Source of the DNA: Pseudomonadota bacterium
GTDB taxonomy: Bacteria > Desulfobacterota > Desulfovibrionia > Desulfovibrionales > Desulfomicrobiaceae
DNA: 64,000 nucleotides
Direction of reading: 5' to 3'
NCBI GenBank assembly: GCA_018902545.1
Contig: JAHIQM010000006.1
Span: forward strand, 124,001-188,000
The notes beneath the pieces were generated by a model. It was not told the DNA's origin. It did not search any database and worked only from the letters and a program-made list of their open reading frames with translations. Position numbers and translations under genes: made by a program. This document shows, in pieces, positions 7,811 through 17,147 of this stretch (position 1 is the first letter of the stretch; each line of letters starts with the position of its first letter).

Positions 7811-9241
7811 ATGAAATATGCAATCAGGCTCCTTGCCGTCATGCTCACGCTTTTGATTTCGGCTCCCGTGGCCGCCCAACTGCCCGATTTTACCTCGCTG
7901 GCGGAGGTTTCCGGACCGGCGGTGGTCAACATCAGCACGGTCAAAATCGTGAACAATCAGCGCAGGGTGCCGCCTATTTTCCGCGAGGGTCCCCAGGGCC
8001 CTGAGGGACAACACCCCTTCGGGGAATTTTTCGACCAGTTCGAACGCTTTTTCGGGGAGCAGGGACAGGGCGTGCCGCGTGAACAGCGCTCCTTGGGATC
8101 GGGCTTCGTCTTTTCCGCTGACGGATTCATCGTCACCAACAATCATGTCATCGATGGCGCCAGTTCCATCAAGGTCAACCTTCAGTCCGCGAAGAACGGC
8201 GAGAGCTCCTACGACGCCGAGGTCATCGGCACGGACAAGGAGACGGATCTGGCCCTGCTGAAGATCAAGGCCGAAAGGCCGCTGCCCTACCTCGTCTTCG
8301 GCAATTCCGACGCGCTCAAGGTCGGGCAGTGGGTCTTGGCCATCGGCAACCCCTTCGGACTGGACCACACCGTCACGGCCGGGATCGTCAGCGCCAAGGG
8401 GCGGACTATTGGCGCCGGCCCCTATGACAATTTCGTGCAGACCGACGCGTCCATCAATCCCGGCAACAGCGGCGGACCGCTCCTGAACCTCGACGGCCAG
8501 GTCATCGGCATCAATACGGCCATCGTGGCCTCGGGCCAGGGCATCGGCTTCGCCATTCCCAGCCGCCTGGCCAGCCAAGTCATCGAGCAGATTAAGGCGC
8601 ACGGCAGCGTGAAGCGCGGCTGGCTCGGCGTGTCCATTCAGAATGTGGATCCCAATTCCGCCAAGGCTCTCGGGCTTGAAGAGGCTCGCGGCGCCCTGGT
8701 CTCGTCGGTGACTCCCGGCGATCCGGCGGAAAAGGTCGGAATAAGGGCCGGGGACGTCATTGTCGCCGTGGATGACGTGTCCATCAGCGACGCCGGCGAT
8801 CTGACCCGTAAGATCGGCGACCTGCTACCCGGGGTGAAGATCACCCTGTCCGTGTGGCGCGACGGCAAGACCGTCAAGATTCCTCTGGTTCTTGGCGAAC
8901 GCAACGTGGAAAAGGTGGCCCAGGGAGGGCCGGGCACTCCGGAAGGTCGGGGTGAGGACATCCTTGGGCTGAGCATCCGGCCTGTAAACGAAACCGAGGC
9001 TAGTGCCCTGGAACTTGATCGTGCTGCCGGGTTGCTTGTGCTGGAGGTAAGTCAGGGCTCCCCGGCCGCCCAGAACGACCTGAACGCCGGGGACGTGATT
9101 CTGGAGGCTAACGGAAAGCCCGTGAACACGGTCAAGGCCTTCCGTGAACTGATCGAGGGCGACGGCAAGGAAAAGGGCGTGATCATGCTGCTCATCAAGC
9201 GTCAGGGCCGCAACGTGTTCCGCACGGTTCCTCTGTCCTAG
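7811..9241 (+). CDS. degP: Periplasmic serine endoprotease DegP/DegQ (HtrA)
   Basis: Trypsin-like HtrA protease/chaperone that degrades misfolded envelope proteins. 476 aa: Sec signal peptide (residues 1-22, cleavage after APVAA), protease domain with His112 in TNNHVID, Asp146 in KETDLALLK and Ser220 in NPGNSGGPLL, then two PDZ domains (about 275-365 and 385-470). The flexible insert rich in Gly, Gln and Phe (about 55-90) corresponds to the regulatory LA loop region. ATG follows GGAGG at 7800-7804. A 158-nt gap precedes it, with a sigma-54-like motif. The gene ends 18 nt before ispE. DegP and DegQ cannot be told apart from sequence alone. Confidence 0.93.
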   Translation: MKYAIRLLAVMLTLLISAPVAAQLPDFTSLAEVSGPAVVNISTVKIVNNQRRVPPIFREGPQGPEGQHPFGEFFDQFERFFGEQGQGVPREQRSLGSGFVFSADGFIVTNNHVIDGASSIKVNLQSAKNGESSYDAEVIGTDKETDLALLKIKAERPLPYLVFGNSDALKVGQWVLAIGNPFGLDHTVTAGIVSAKGRTIGAGPYDNFVQTDASINPGNSGGPLLNLDGQVIGINTAIVASGQGIGFAIPSRLASQVIEQIKAHGSVKRGWLGVSIQNVDPNSAKALGLEEARGALVSSVTPGDPAEKVGIRAGDVIVAVDDVSISDAGDLTRKIGDLLPGVKITLSVWRDGKTVKIPLVLGERNVEKVAQGGPGTPEGRGEDILGLSIRPVNETEASALELDRAAGLLVLEVSQGSPAAQNDLNAGDVILEANGKPVNTVKAFRELIEGDGKEKGVIMLLIKRQGRNVFRTVPLS

Positions 9242-9259
9242 CCACGGGGAAGTCGCGTG

Positions 9260-10132
9260 ATGACAGACAAGGTCTGGACGCTGCACGCGGGGTGCAAGGT
9301 CAATCTCTACCTGGACATCGTCGGGGTGCGGGAAGACGGCTATCACGAGATCGAGAGCCTTTTCTACCCGCTCCCCGCGCCCGGTGATACCCTGGAGTTG
9401 CGCCGGGTTAGCGGACAAGGATTGCGGCTGTCCTGCTCCGTGCCGGGGCTGGACGCATCGCAGAACATTCTGTCCCGCGCGTACGAAAGGTTCGCCGAAG
9501 CCACGGGTTTCGCCCCGGGGGTTGCGGCGCATCTGCACAAGTTCATTCCCATGGGTGCGGGGCTGGGAGGCGGCAGCAGCGATGCTGCCGTTTTCCTTTG
9601 TTGGCTCAACACCCAGGCGGCGGACAAGGCCCTGCCCTCTGCGGATCTGGCCGCCCTGGCCCTGACCCTGGGGGCGGACGTCCCTTTTTTCCTTCAGCAG
9701 GGGCCGGCCTGGGTCACGGGCATCGGCGAAAAACTTGAACCGGCCCCCTGCGACCTGACCGGCTTCACGGTGCTGGTTGTCTGTCCCGGTGTGCACGTGG
9801 ACACGAAATGGGCTTACAGGCGCTGGGACGAAATGCACGCGCGGGGGCTGGTGCGTCCAAGAAAAGAGTTGACACCCGAAATGAGCCCTATTATGAGTCT
9901 TTGCTTCACGAAACCGCCCAGGCTTTGGAATGGATTTGAAGAAGTTGTTTTTCAAGAATTTCCAATGCTTTACGAGGTCAAAAAACAGATACTGAATCAC
10001 TTTCCCGATGCCTGTGTCATGAGTGGAAGCGGTTCAAGTTTTGTGGCCCTTTTTTCGTCTCCGGAAAGTGCCGGGTGCTGCGAAACAGCGATGCGTAAAA
10101 TGGGGTTGGGGTGTTACGCGACCAGGGCCTGA
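9260..10132 (+). CDS. ispE: 4-diphosphocytidyl-2-C-methyl-D-erythritol kinase
   Basis: Phosphorylates the 2-hydroxyl of CDP-methylerythritol with ATP, step four of the MEP isoprenoid pathway. 290-aa GHMP kinase: the N-terminal substrate strand has AGCKVNLYLDI, the ATP loop is PMGAGLGGGSSDAA, and the C terminus has MSGSGSSFVALF (GHMP motif 3). GADVPFFL, typical of IspE, is present. Start ATG 9260, nine bases after GGGGA; GTG 9257 is possible. First gene of the conserved ispE-tRNA-prs-rplY-pth string. Confidence 0.93.
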   Translation: MTDKVWTLHAGCKVNLYLDIVGVREDGYHEIESLFYPLPAPGDTLELRRVSGQGLRLSCSVPGLDASQNILSRAYERFAEATGFAPGVAAHLHKFIPMGAGLGGGSSDAAVFLCWLNTQAADKALPSADLAALALTLGADVPFFLQQGPAWVTGIGEKLEPAPCDLTGFTVLVVCPGVHVDTKWAYRRWDEMHARGLVRPRKELTPEMSPIMSLCFTKPPRLWNGFEEVVFQEFPMLYEVKKQILNHFPDACVMSGSGSSFVALFSSPESAGCCETAMRKMGLGCYATRA

Positions 10133-10245
10133 GCAAGGTACACGTGTCGTGAAATCTTGAAGGCGGGGCTGCGGGTCGACAAACTTGGCGGTCTTTTTCT
10201 TTTACTTGAGGAAGCCACGGGCCGGACAGGCCAGGCGACCTTTGT

Positions 10246-10321
10246 TGGGGCGTGGCCAAGCTGGCAAGGCAACGGGTTTTGGTTCCGTCATTCGGAGGTT
10301 CGAATCCTCCCGCCCCAGCCA
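10246..10321 (+). tRNA. tRNA-Gln (anticodon TTG), CCA encoded
   Basis: A complete cloverleaf of 73 nt plus CCA. The acceptor TGGGGCG pairs with CGCCCCA; the D arm holds GGCAAGGC. The anticodon stem is ACGGG/TCCGT around the loop TTTTGGT, giving TTG at positions 34-36, which reads CAA. The T arm is GGAGG-TTCGAAT-CCTCC, and the 3' end is G then CCA. It lies 114 nt after ispE and 21 nt before prs on the same strand, so it must be processed from, or transcribed into, the prs message. Reading frames running through it are artefacts. Confidence 0.97.
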
Positions 10322-10342
10322 TTTTTTATCCAAGGACAGATT

Positions 10343-11287
10343 ATGCCACGCATGGGCGAGTTGAAGATCGTCACGGGAACCGCGAATCCGGCGCTGGCTG
10401 CCCGGATTTGTGACCATCTGGGCTGCAAGTTGACTCATTCTCTGGTCGACAAGTTCAGCGACGGAGAGATCCGCGTCGAGATGGGAGACAACGTTCGGGG
10501 TGACGATGTGTATGTGGTTCAATCCACCTGCGCTCCGGTCAATCACAACCTTATGGAACTCTGCCTGATGCTCGACGCTTTGAAACGCGCCAGTGCGGGT
10601 CGTGTCACGGCGGTAGTGCCCTATTTCGGCTACGCCCGCCAGGACCGCAAGGTCGTGCCCAGGGCACCCATCAGCGCCAAGCTGGTGGCGGATTTCATTA
10701 CCGTTGCCGGCGTGGACCGTGTTCTGACCATCGACCTGCATTCCGGGCAGATCCAGGGCTTTTTCAACAAGCCCGTGGACAACCTCTACGCGGCCCAGGT
10801 ACTGCTTGAATATATCCGCAAACTCGGTGATAATCTGATCATCGTTTCGCCTGATGCCGGTGGCACGGAGCGGGCCAGGGCTTACGCCAAGCGCCTTGGC
10901 GTTGGACTGGCCATCGTGGACAAGCGTCGCGAAGGTCCCAACCAGGCTCACGCCATGCAGCTCATCGGCGACGTCAGGGGCAAGATCGCGATTGTTCTGG
11001 ATGACATGATCGACACTGCCGGCACCATGACCGAGGCTGGCAACATGCTGGCCGAACACGGCGCCGAGGATGTCGTGGCCTGCGCTTCCCATGCGGTTCT
11101 GTCCGGGCCTGCCGTGGAGCGCCTGAACAATTCGGCGTTTTCGCAGGTCATCGTGACCGATACCATCCCGCTCAGCGCCCAGGCTTTGAGCAGTGAGAAA
11201 TTCAGGGTTATTTCCGTTGGCAGTCTTATTGCCAAGGCTATACATAATATCCATTCCGAATCTTCCGTCAGTGTTCTGTTCAGCTGA
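10343..11287 (+). CDS. prs: Ribose-phosphate pyrophosphokinase
   Basis: Makes phosphoribosyl pyrophosphate from ribose 5-phosphate and ATP, the precursor for nucleotides, His, Trp and NAD. 314 aa, standard length. Seen: FSDGEIRVE, the loop [29 protein letters not shown], and the PRPP-binding signature [12 protein letters not shown]. The ATG at 10343 follows AAGGA by six bases; an in-frame start at 10157 would run through the tRNA and is rejected. NAD biosynthesis genes elsewhere in the window (nadC) consume its product. Confidence 0.96.
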   Translation: MPRMGELKIVTGTANPALAARICDHLGCKLTHSLVDKFSDGEIRVEMGDNVRGDDVYVVQSTCAPVNHNLMELCLMLDALKRASAGRVTAVVPYFGYARQDRKVVPRAPISAKLVADFITVAGVDRVLTIDLHSGQIQGFFNKPVDNLYAAQVLLEYIRKLGDNLIIVSPDAGGTERARAYAKRLGVGLAIVDKRREGPNQAHAMQLIGDVRGKIAIVLDDMIDTAGTMTEAGNMLAEHGAEDVVACASHAVLSGPAVERLNNSAFSQVIVTDTIPLSAQALSSEKFRVISVGSLIAKAIHNIHSESSVSVLFS

Positions 11288-11338
11288 GTCCGAACAGGCA
11301 AGTGATTATTTTTTAGTTGATGAATAAAGGAGAAAAGC

Positions 11339-11932
11339 ATGTCTGAAGTCGCAAGTTTGCAGTTAACGCCTCGTGAAGAAAGGGGAAAAGGCCCTTGTTC
11401 CCGTTTGCGTTCCAATGGTTTGGTTCCCGGCGTGTTCTACAATTCCAAAGGTGAGAACATCTCCTTTACTGTAGACAATTTGGCTTTGGGCAAGGCTTTC
11501 GAAAAGGTTCGCTACTCAAAGATGATTGAGCTGCAGATCGAAGTCGACGGCCAGGTGCAGAAGCGCAACGCCCTGTTCAAGAAGCTGGTTACGCACCCGG
11601 TCAAGCGTCGCTACGATCATGTCGATTTCATCGGCATCGATCTTGACAAGGAAGTCCAGGTCACCGTTCCGGTGGAAACCACTGGCCGCGCCAAAGGCGT
11701 GGTTCTGGGCGGCAAGCTTGAGATTCTGCACGAGCGTGTCCTGGTGCAGTGCCTGCCCACGATCATCCCCGACGCCATCGTCATGGACGTGACCACAATG
11801 GACATCGGCGACAGGGTAACTGTTGATCAACTGCCGCTGCCCGAAGGGGTCAAGGCCGTTTACGATCGCAACTTCCCCGTCATCGCGATCCAGACCGCCC
11901 GCGGCGCCAAGACAGGCGAAGAAGAAGAATAG
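11339..11932 (+). CDS. rplY: 50S ribosomal protein L25 (general stress protein Ctc type)
   Basis: Binds 5S rRNA in the large subunit. 197 aa, the long Ctc/TL5 form with a C-terminal beta domain rather than the short E. coli form. N-terminal L25 domain: REERGKGPCSRLRSNGLVPGVFY; C-terminal domain from about residue 95 includes VDFIGIDLDKEVQVTVPVE. The acidic tail ends GEEEE. AAAGGAG precedes the ATG. Located between prs and pth; an intrinsic terminator follows the stop. Confidence 0.94.
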   Translation: MSEVASLQLTPREERGKGPCSRLRSNGLVPGVFYNSKGENISFTVDNLALGKAFEKVRYSKMIELQIEVDGQVQKRNALFKKLVTHPVKRRYDHVDFIGIDLDKEVQVTVPVETTGRAKGVVLGGKLEILHERVLVQCLPTIIPDAIVMDVTTMDIGDRVTVDQLPLPEGVKAVYDRNFPVIAIQTARGAKTGEEEE

Positions 11933-11945
11933 CTTGATTTTATGT

Positions 11946-11983
11946 GGAGCCCTGCCGTAGCGGGGCTCCTCTTCTCTTTTTTC
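11946..11983 (+). terminator. Intrinsic terminator after rplY
   Basis: Stem GGAGCCC (11946-11952) with GGGCTCC (11963-11969), extended inward by three pairs to a CGTA tetraloop, followed by a broken T tract ending TTTTTT. It separates prs-rplY from pth, at least partly. Confidence 0.8.
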
Positions 11984-12010
11984 GTCCATCCTCTTTTCTG
12001 ACGGTTCCCC

Positions 12011-12607
12011 ATGTCATATGATGGCCTGATCGTGGGCCTGGGCAATCCTGGTGTCAAGTATGCCCGGACCCGGCACAATTTTGGTTTCATGCTCGCGGAC
12101 CGCCTGCTTGAGCTTTGGGGGCGGCAGCCCGGAACCTCCTGCGTGGCTCGCGGCGCGCGCCTGAATGCTGAAGTTTTCGAAGTCACTGAGGACTATGGCG
12201 CAAGGCGATGGCTCGTTGCCAAACCGATGACCTTCATGAACCTGAGCGGTCAGGTGGTGGGGGAGCTCAGCAGAAAGAGCGGTATTTCGGCGGAACAGAT
12301 TCTCGTAGCCCATGACGAACTGGATTTGCCCGTCGGCACTGTCCGCCTCAAGTTTTCCGGGGGCCTAGCCGGGCATAACGGACTTAAGTCCGTGGCCGCC
12401 CATCTGGGCACCAGGGATTTCGCCCGGGTTCGGCTTGGGATCGGTCGGCCCGAGGACGGGGAGTCCGTGTCTGATTACGTGCTGCGCCCCTTTGCGCCTG
12501 CCGAGTGGGAGCTGGTCGCAGGGTCCCTTGATATCGCCCTTGATGCTGTCCTGCAGTATTGCAGCCAGGGATTGACCGTCGCCACGAACCGTTTGCACAC
12601 CCGCTGA
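12011..12607 (+). CDS. pth: Peptidyl-tRNA hydrolase
   Basis: Releases tRNA from peptidyl-tRNA that drops off the ribosome. 198 aa. Diagnostic pieces: VGLGNPGVKYARTRHNFGF with the catalytic His, KPMTFMNLSGQVV, VAHDELDLPVG with the catalytic Asp, and GGLAGHNGLKSV. Fits the prs-rplY-pth order common in proteobacteria, but sits behind an intrinsic terminator, so it may depend on read-through or its own promoter. Confidence 0.95.
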   Translation: MSYDGLIVGLGNPGVKYARTRHNFGFMLADRLLELWGRQPGTSCVARGARLNAEVFEVTEDYGARRWLVAKPMTFMNLSGQVVGELSRKSGISAEQILVAHDELDLPVGTVRLKFSGGLAGHNGLKSVAAHLGTRDFARVRLGIGRPEDGESVSDYVLRPFAPAEWELVAGSLDIALDAVLQYCSQGLTVATNRLHTR

Positions 12608-12704
12608 CATCGGTTGTCGCTTGAGCTCCTAGTGGACGCCGAATTGTTTTTATTCTATAGTCATCTTCCTTTGTAGTTCGATTACGTTTTTCTGGAGGTC
12701 GCTT

Positions 12705-13238
12705 GTGTTTTCAGTTGATGAACTTGTCGTCTATCCCGCGCAGGGGGTCGGTAAGGTCGAAAGGATTGAGACCCAGGAGATCGGCGGCGTTGCCACTGAG
12801 CTTATCATCGTGCGTATTCTGAGCAATAACGTCACGCTGATGGTTCCTGTGAAAAATGCCCGCAATGTGGGACTGCGAGGCGTCTATACTCCCGAACAGG
12901 CGGACGAGATCCGCGTCTATCTCCAGGATCGCACCGATTTCACCGGGTACTCGGGGCAAAACTGGAATCGCCGTTATCGCGAATATTCCGAAAAACTGAA
13001 AAGCAGCAGCCTGCGCGACGTCGCATACGTACTCAAAGAGCTCATCCTTATCGGCAAGGACAAGGAACTGTCCTTTGGCGAGAGAAGGCTGCTGGAGCAG
13101 GCCATGGGTCTTATTTCCCTGGAATTGTCCTTTGCGCTGAAGCAGGATCAGGCCGAGGTGAAGAAGTCCATCGAAGCCCTTTTTTCCGACATCCTGCACT
13201 CCAAGGACGCCGAAAGTGCGGACGATGTTGAGGTTTAG
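12705..13238 (+). CDS. CarD-family transcriptional regulator
   Basis: CarD/CdnL-type protein that binds the RNA polymerase beta subunit through its N-terminal Tudor-like domain (residues 1-60, VYPAQGVGKVERIE and ELIIVRI) and stabilises open promoter complexes through a helical C-terminal domain. 177 aa. GTG start with GGAGG six bases upstream at 12694-12698. The stop codon lies at the edge of a strong intrinsic terminator. No operon partner downstream; rho begins 250 nt later. Confidence 0.9.
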   Translation: MFSVDELVVYPAQGVGKVERIETQEIGGVATELIIVRILSNNVTLMVPVKNARNVGLRGVYTPEQADEIRVYLQDRTDFTGYSGQNWNRRYREYSEKLKSSSLRDVAYVLKELILIGKDKELSFGERRLLEQAMGLISLELSFALKQDQAEVKKSIEALFSDILHSKDAESADDVEV

Positions 13239-13262
13239 GGGCCCTGGGCCCCTTGTTTTTTA
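13237..13262 (+). terminator. Intrinsic terminator after carD
   Basis: AGGGGCC-CTG-GGCCCCT hairpin followed by TGTTTTTTATT. The stem begins inside the carD stop codon region (TAG at 13236-13238), so translation ends directly at the base of the hairpin. Confidence 0.85.
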
Positions 13263-13346
13263 TTCTGCGATCAGATATTAATTTAATTCATTCCTGCCTG
13301 ACACTACAAGTCCGTTAGCAGATGTTCATATTTTCCACCTGATCCC

Positions 13347-13376
13347 TTGAAGGGCGTCATATTCATACCATAGTAT
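13347..13376 (+). promoter_or_regulatory. Possible sigma-70 promoter for rho
   Basis: TTGAAG (13347-13352), 18 bases, TAGTAT (13371-13376) in the AT-rich 250-nt gap before rho. This leaves a leader of roughly 105 nt. In other bacteria rho is autoregulated through its leader; whether that applies here cannot be seen from sequence. Confidence 0.3.
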
Positions 13377-13488
13377 TCTTATATTCCTTATTTCTTCGAA
13401 TTTTGCATCGCGTATGCTTTGTTCTTTTTGGTCTGTTCCACTCTAGCGGTCCCAGGTTCCAGACATTTCATTGTTACGAGGGTTTGTT

Positions 13489-14736
13489 ATGAATCTTTCC
13501 GAGTTGAAAACCAAGTCCATGTCCGAACTTATGGACATTGCCGGCGAGTACCAGATTGAAAATATGAGCGGACTGCGCAAGCAGGAGCTGATTTTCGCGT
13601 TGCTCCAGGCCTGCGCTTCCCAGAACGGCTCCATTTTCGGCGAGGGGGTACTGGAAATCCTGCCCGACGGATTTGGTTTCCTGCGGTCGCCCATGTACAG
13701 CTACATGCCTGGCCCCGACGACATCTACGTCTCGCCCTCACAGATCCGGCGCTTCGGGCTGCGCACCGGCGATGTCATTTCCGGTCAGATCCGCCCGCCC
13801 AAGGAGGGAGAGCGCTATTTCGCCCTGCTGCGGGTAAAAGAGATCTGTTTTCGCGAACCCGAGGAAGCCAAGCGTATCGTTCTCTTTGACAACCTCACGC
13901 CCATCTATCCCGACGAACAATTCCGGCTTGAGAACGGCGACAAGAACTACTCCGCCCGCATCCTCGATCTCATGACGCCCATCGGCAAGGGCCAGCGCGC
14001 CCTTATCGTCGCTCCGCCACGCACAGGCAAGACCATGCTCATGCAGTCCATTGCCAACTCCATCAGCGTGAACCATCCCGACTCCTACCTGATCGTTCTG
14101 CTCATCGACGAACGCCCCGAGGAAGTCACCGACATGGAACGCACAGTCAAGGCCGAAGTCATCAGCTCCACCTTCGACGAGCCCCCGCAGCGACATGTGC
14201 AGGTGGCCGAAATGGTGCTCGAGAAGGCCAAACGGCTGGTTGAGCGCAAGGTTGACGTGGTGGTCCTGCTTGATTCCATCACCCGCCTGGGCCGGGCCTA
14301 CAACGCCACCACCCCGTCGTCGGGCCGTGTTTTGTCCGGTGGTCTTGACGCTAACGCCCTGCAGCGCCCCAAGCGCTTTTTTGGCGCGGCGCGCAACATC
14401 GAAGAGGGCGGGAGTCTGACCATCATTTCCACCGCCCTGGTGGACACGGGGTCGCGCATGGACGAGGTCATCTTCGAGGAGTTCAAGGGCACGGGCAACT
14501 GTGACATCTATCTTGATCGCCATCTTTCCGACAAGCGCGTCTTCCCGGCCATCGATCTGAACCGCTCCGGTACCCGCAAGGAAGAACTGCTGCTCGATCC
14601 CGAAGTACTGAACAAGGTCTGGATACTGCGCCGCATCATGGCCTCCATGAACTCCGTGGACAGTATGGATTTCCTCCTCGACAAGATGCGCGGCACCAAG
14701 AGCAACAGGACGTTCCTGGACATGATGAATTCCTGA
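13489..14736 (+). CDS. rho: Transcription termination factor Rho
   Basis: Hexameric RNA-dependent ATPase that releases RNA polymerase at unstructured C-rich RNA. 415 aa, a classical Rho without large insertions. N-terminal SAP-like helices ([15 protein letters not shown]), RNA-binding OSB fold with GFGFLRSP, Walker [11 protein letters not shown], Walker [18 protein letters not shown]-loop region [17 protein letters not shown] and the R-loop region [13 protein letters not shown] at 13489 sits six bases after GAGGG; an earlier in-frame start at 13471 lacks support. nadE follows 12 nt later. Confidence 0.97.
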   Translation: MNLSELKTKSMSELMDIAGEYQIENMSGLRKQELIFALLQACASQNGSIFGEGVLEILPDGFGFLRSPMYSYMPGPDDIYVSPSQIRRFGLRTGDVISGQIRPPKEGERYFALLRVKEICFREPEEAKRIVLFDNLTPIYPDEQFRLENGDKNYSARILDLMTPIGKGQRALIVAPPRTGKTMLMQSIANSISVNHPDSYLIVLLIDERPEEVTDMERTVKAEVISSTFDEPPQRHVQVAEMVLEKAKRLVERKVDVVVLLDSITRLGRAYNATTPSSGRVLSGGLDANALQRPKRFFGAARNIEEGGSLTIISTALVDTGSRMDEVIFEEFKGTGNCDIYLDRHLSDKRVFPAIDLNRSGTRKEELLLDPEVLNKVWILRRIMASMNSVDSMDFLLDKMRGTKSNRTFLDMMNS

Positions 14737-14748
14737 AATGGAGGTTGC

Positions 14749-15651
14749 ATGGCCGGTTTGATCCGCATGGAATGCCCCCGCGACGACGATTTCGATGCGT
14801 GGCTTGAGCTCCTCGCAATCAAGCCTTCCGAACAGTTGCTCGACGGTCTGGGTGATTTTCTGCAGGATTACCTGCGATCATCGGGCCTCAAGGTTTACGT
14901 CATGGGTCTGTCCGGGGGGATAGATTCGTCCTTTCTGGCGGCTTTGCTGCACCATCGCGGTATTCCGTATCATGGCTTCTGCCTGCCCATCGACACCACC
15001 ACACCCGAGGAAACGCAGCGCGGCCTGAGCGTTGCCCAAGCCTACGCCAGCCTGCCCCAGGGATTGGCGTACGGGCATCTTCAGGATTTCACCGCCTTGT
15101 ACCGGCAGATTTCGAGTACGTTCGCTAGCGTCTGTCCCCATTCCAATCCCGTGGCCGAAGGCAATCTGAAGGCCCGCACGCGTATGCTCTTTCTCTACCA
15201 CATGGCCCAGCTGCATGGCGGGTGCGTCCTGTCCACGGATCAGCTCGACGAGCTGTTGACGGGCTTCTGGACCTTGCACGGGGATGTGGGAGACGTGAGC
15301 CCCATCCAACTTGTGCCCAAAAGCGTCGAGTATGACCTGGCCCGCATGCTCTGCACGCGTCTGGCCGACCCCGCTCCCCTGCAGGCGGCCATTGAAGCCG
15401 TGCCCACGGACGGTCTGGGCATCAGCCGTTCCGACCTGGATCAGCTGGAGGCTGAGTCCTATGCACAGGTCGAGGACTTTTTTCGCGAGTATTTCCTGTT
15501 GCGCCGCAAGGAGCGCGACGGTGCGCTGTCGCCGGAAGAGCGCAAGCGCCGTGAGGCCCTCGAACGGACCGGCCCTGTGCGCAGGTTTCTGCTCAGCGGC
15601 TACAAGAGGGGTGGGGCAGTGCTGGCGGACCCTAGAAAGGTCGCGTTGTGA
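14749..15651 (+). CDS. nadE: NAD synthetase, ammonia-dependent type
   Basis: Amidates nicotinate adenine dinucleotide to NAD with ATP. 300 aa with no glutaminase (nitrilase) domain, so ammonia-dependent unless a partner supplies it. The PP-loop is LSGGIDSSFLAALL; GNLKARTRMLFLYHMAQ and STDQLDELLTGFWTLHGD match the NadE signatures (family NxSELxTGYxTxxGD, slightly divergent). ATG at 14749 behind GGAGG. It overlaps the M48 gene by GTGA. The rest of the NAD pathway (nadC/A/B) lies 10 kb downstream. Confidence 0.87.
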   Translation: MAGLIRMECPRDDDFDAWLELLAIKPSEQLLDGLGDFLQDYLRSSGLKVYVMGLSGGIDSSFLAALLHHRGIPYHGFCLPIDTTTPEETQRGLSVAQAYASLPQGLAYGHLQDFTALYRQISSTFASVCPHSNPVAEGNLKARTRMLFLYHMAQLHGGCVLSTDQLDELLTGFWTLHGDVGDVSPIQLVPKSVEYDLARMLCTRLADPAPLQAAIEAVPTDGLGISRSDLDQLEAESYAQVEDFFREYFLLRRKERDGALSPEERKRREALERTGPVRRFLLSGYKRGGAVLADPRKVAL

Positions 15652-17066
15652 TTTTTAGGGGAGGCAGACGCCTGCGGTTTTTTTTTCTGGCCTGCCTGAT
15701 GCTGCTCGCTTCCCCGTGCCCGGCTTTCACGAGTTTCGGCGAGTTCTCTATCCGCGACGAGCTGGAGCTGGCGCGCAAGTTTGATCTGGTCATCGAGACC
15801 CGTTTTCCCGTGGTGCACGATACCCGCATAACCGGCTACGTGCAGTCGCTCGTGGATCGCTTGGTGGCGGCCATGCCCCCGCAGCCTTTCCCCATCAAGA
15901 CCACGGTGGTCAGAAACGGTTCCCTGAACGCCTTTGCCTCGGCGGCGGGGCACATCACCATCTTCACGGGACTTATCGCCAATTTCGACACCGAGGACGA
16001 GTTGGCCAGTGTCATCGCCCATGAGCTGGCCCATGTCTCCGAGCGGCATATCGCCAAATCCATCGAGAAGAGTAAACTGGTCGGGGCTGGTTCCCTGCTC
16101 GGCATTCTGGCTGGGGTGCTGGTTGGCTCCCAGGGCGGTGGCGACGGCGCGGGGGCGCTGGTGCTTGGTTCAGTGGCCGGGGCCAAGGCCATGCAGCTCA
16201 AGTACACCCGCGACAACGAGAAGGACGCCGATCAGTACGGCCTGAACTATCTTGTGGACGCGGACTTTTCCCCCGCAGGCATGACCAGCGCCTTCGACAA
16301 GATCCGCAGGATGCAGTGGCTCGGAGGCGGCGGAAACGTCCCTTCCTATCTGTCCACGCATCCGGGCATGGACGAGCGCCTGGTCTACATGCAAGAGCGC
16401 ATCGCGCGGTTGCCCGAAGCGGTGCGCAAGCGCTCCTCGGACAACGCGTCCTTCGAACGGGCCAAGCTTCTTGTGCAGGCCTGGTACTCGGATCCCAACA
16501 CCGCGAGGGCTGTGTTCCAGTCGACGGGTTTCACTTCGTGCGCCCCTGTGCTTGGCGAGGCCATCGCCTTGAGCCGCCTGAATCAGATACAGGCGGCGGG
16601 GAAGCGTTTCGACGACGCGCTGGCCTGCAATCCCGCCGATCTGCTGTGGAAGCGGGAGTACGGCCGTTTCGCCTTCGAGTACGGAGACCTGCTGGCCGCA
16701 GTGAATTCTCTGCAGGAGGTCGTACTGCGTGAACCCGAGGATCTGTTCGCTCTCTTTTTCTATGCTCGGGCCGTGGCGGAGCAGGGCAATCACGCCGTCA
16801 GTATTACGGCCATGGAGCGGGTGCTCAAGGCCGTCCCGCGTGACGCGGAGGTGCTGGAGCACCTGGCCCGTTTTCAGGCCGAGGTGGGGCGGGCTTTCGA
16901 GGCGCATCTCAACTTTGCCAAGTCGTTCGCCTACAAGAGGCAGTTCGGCAAATACGATTTTCATATGCAAAAATCAGAGACCTTGGCCAGGAGCACTTCC
17001 GAGCAGGATCAACTGCGCAAGGCCCGCGAGGAGATTTCCGAGTTTCGGGAGATTCTGGGTATCTGA
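15648..17066 (+). CDS. Periplasmic M48-family metalloprotease with TPR region (BepA-like)
   Basis: Zinc metalloprotease probably involved in outer-membrane protein assembly quality control, as BepA/LoiP are. 472 aa: signal peptide (residues 1-25, FFFLACLMLLASPCPAF), M48 catalytic domain with H125-E-x-x-H129 (VIAHELAHVSERH) and the downstream zinc Glu within NEKDADQYGLNYL, then an alpha-helical TPR-like region (about 290-450). GTG start overlaps the nadE stop in GTGA, so the pair is translationally coupled although functionally unrelated. Signal-peptide and motif evidence is strong; BepA equivalence is inference. Confidence 0.88.
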   Translation: MIFRGGRRLRFFFLACLMLLASPCPAFTSFGEFSIRDELELARKFDLVIETRFPVVHDTRITGYVQSLVDRLVAAMPPQPFPIKTTVVRNGSLNAFASAAGHITIFTGLIANFDTEDELASVIAHELAHVSERHIAKSIEKSKLVGAGSLLGILAGVLVGSQGGGDGAGALVLGSVAGAKAMQLKYTRDNEKDADQYGLNYLVDADFSPAGMTSAFDKIRRMQWLGGGGNVPSYLSTHPGMDERLVYMQERIARLPEAVRKRSSDNASFERAKLLVQAWYSDPNTARAVFQSTGFTSCAPVLGEAIALSRLNQIQAAGKRFDDALACNPADLLWKREYGRFAFEYGDLLAAVNSLQEVVLREPEDLFALFFYARAVAEQGNHAVSITAMERVLKAVPRDAEVLEHLARFQAEVGRAFEAHLNFAKSFAYKRQFGKYDFHMQKSETLARSTSEQDQLRKAREEISEFREILGI

Positions 17067-17147
17067 GACGCTTTGCCCTTGTATTTCGGACTCCGTCAGT
17101 GTAGCAAATCCGCGAGCTTTCGCGACAATTCGTAATGGAGGAATACC

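Noticed and set aside
10157-10342. N-terminal extension of prs
   Set aside because: The frame passes through the tRNA-Gln gene; the ATG at 10343 has a good ribosome site and gives the normal PRPP synthetase length.
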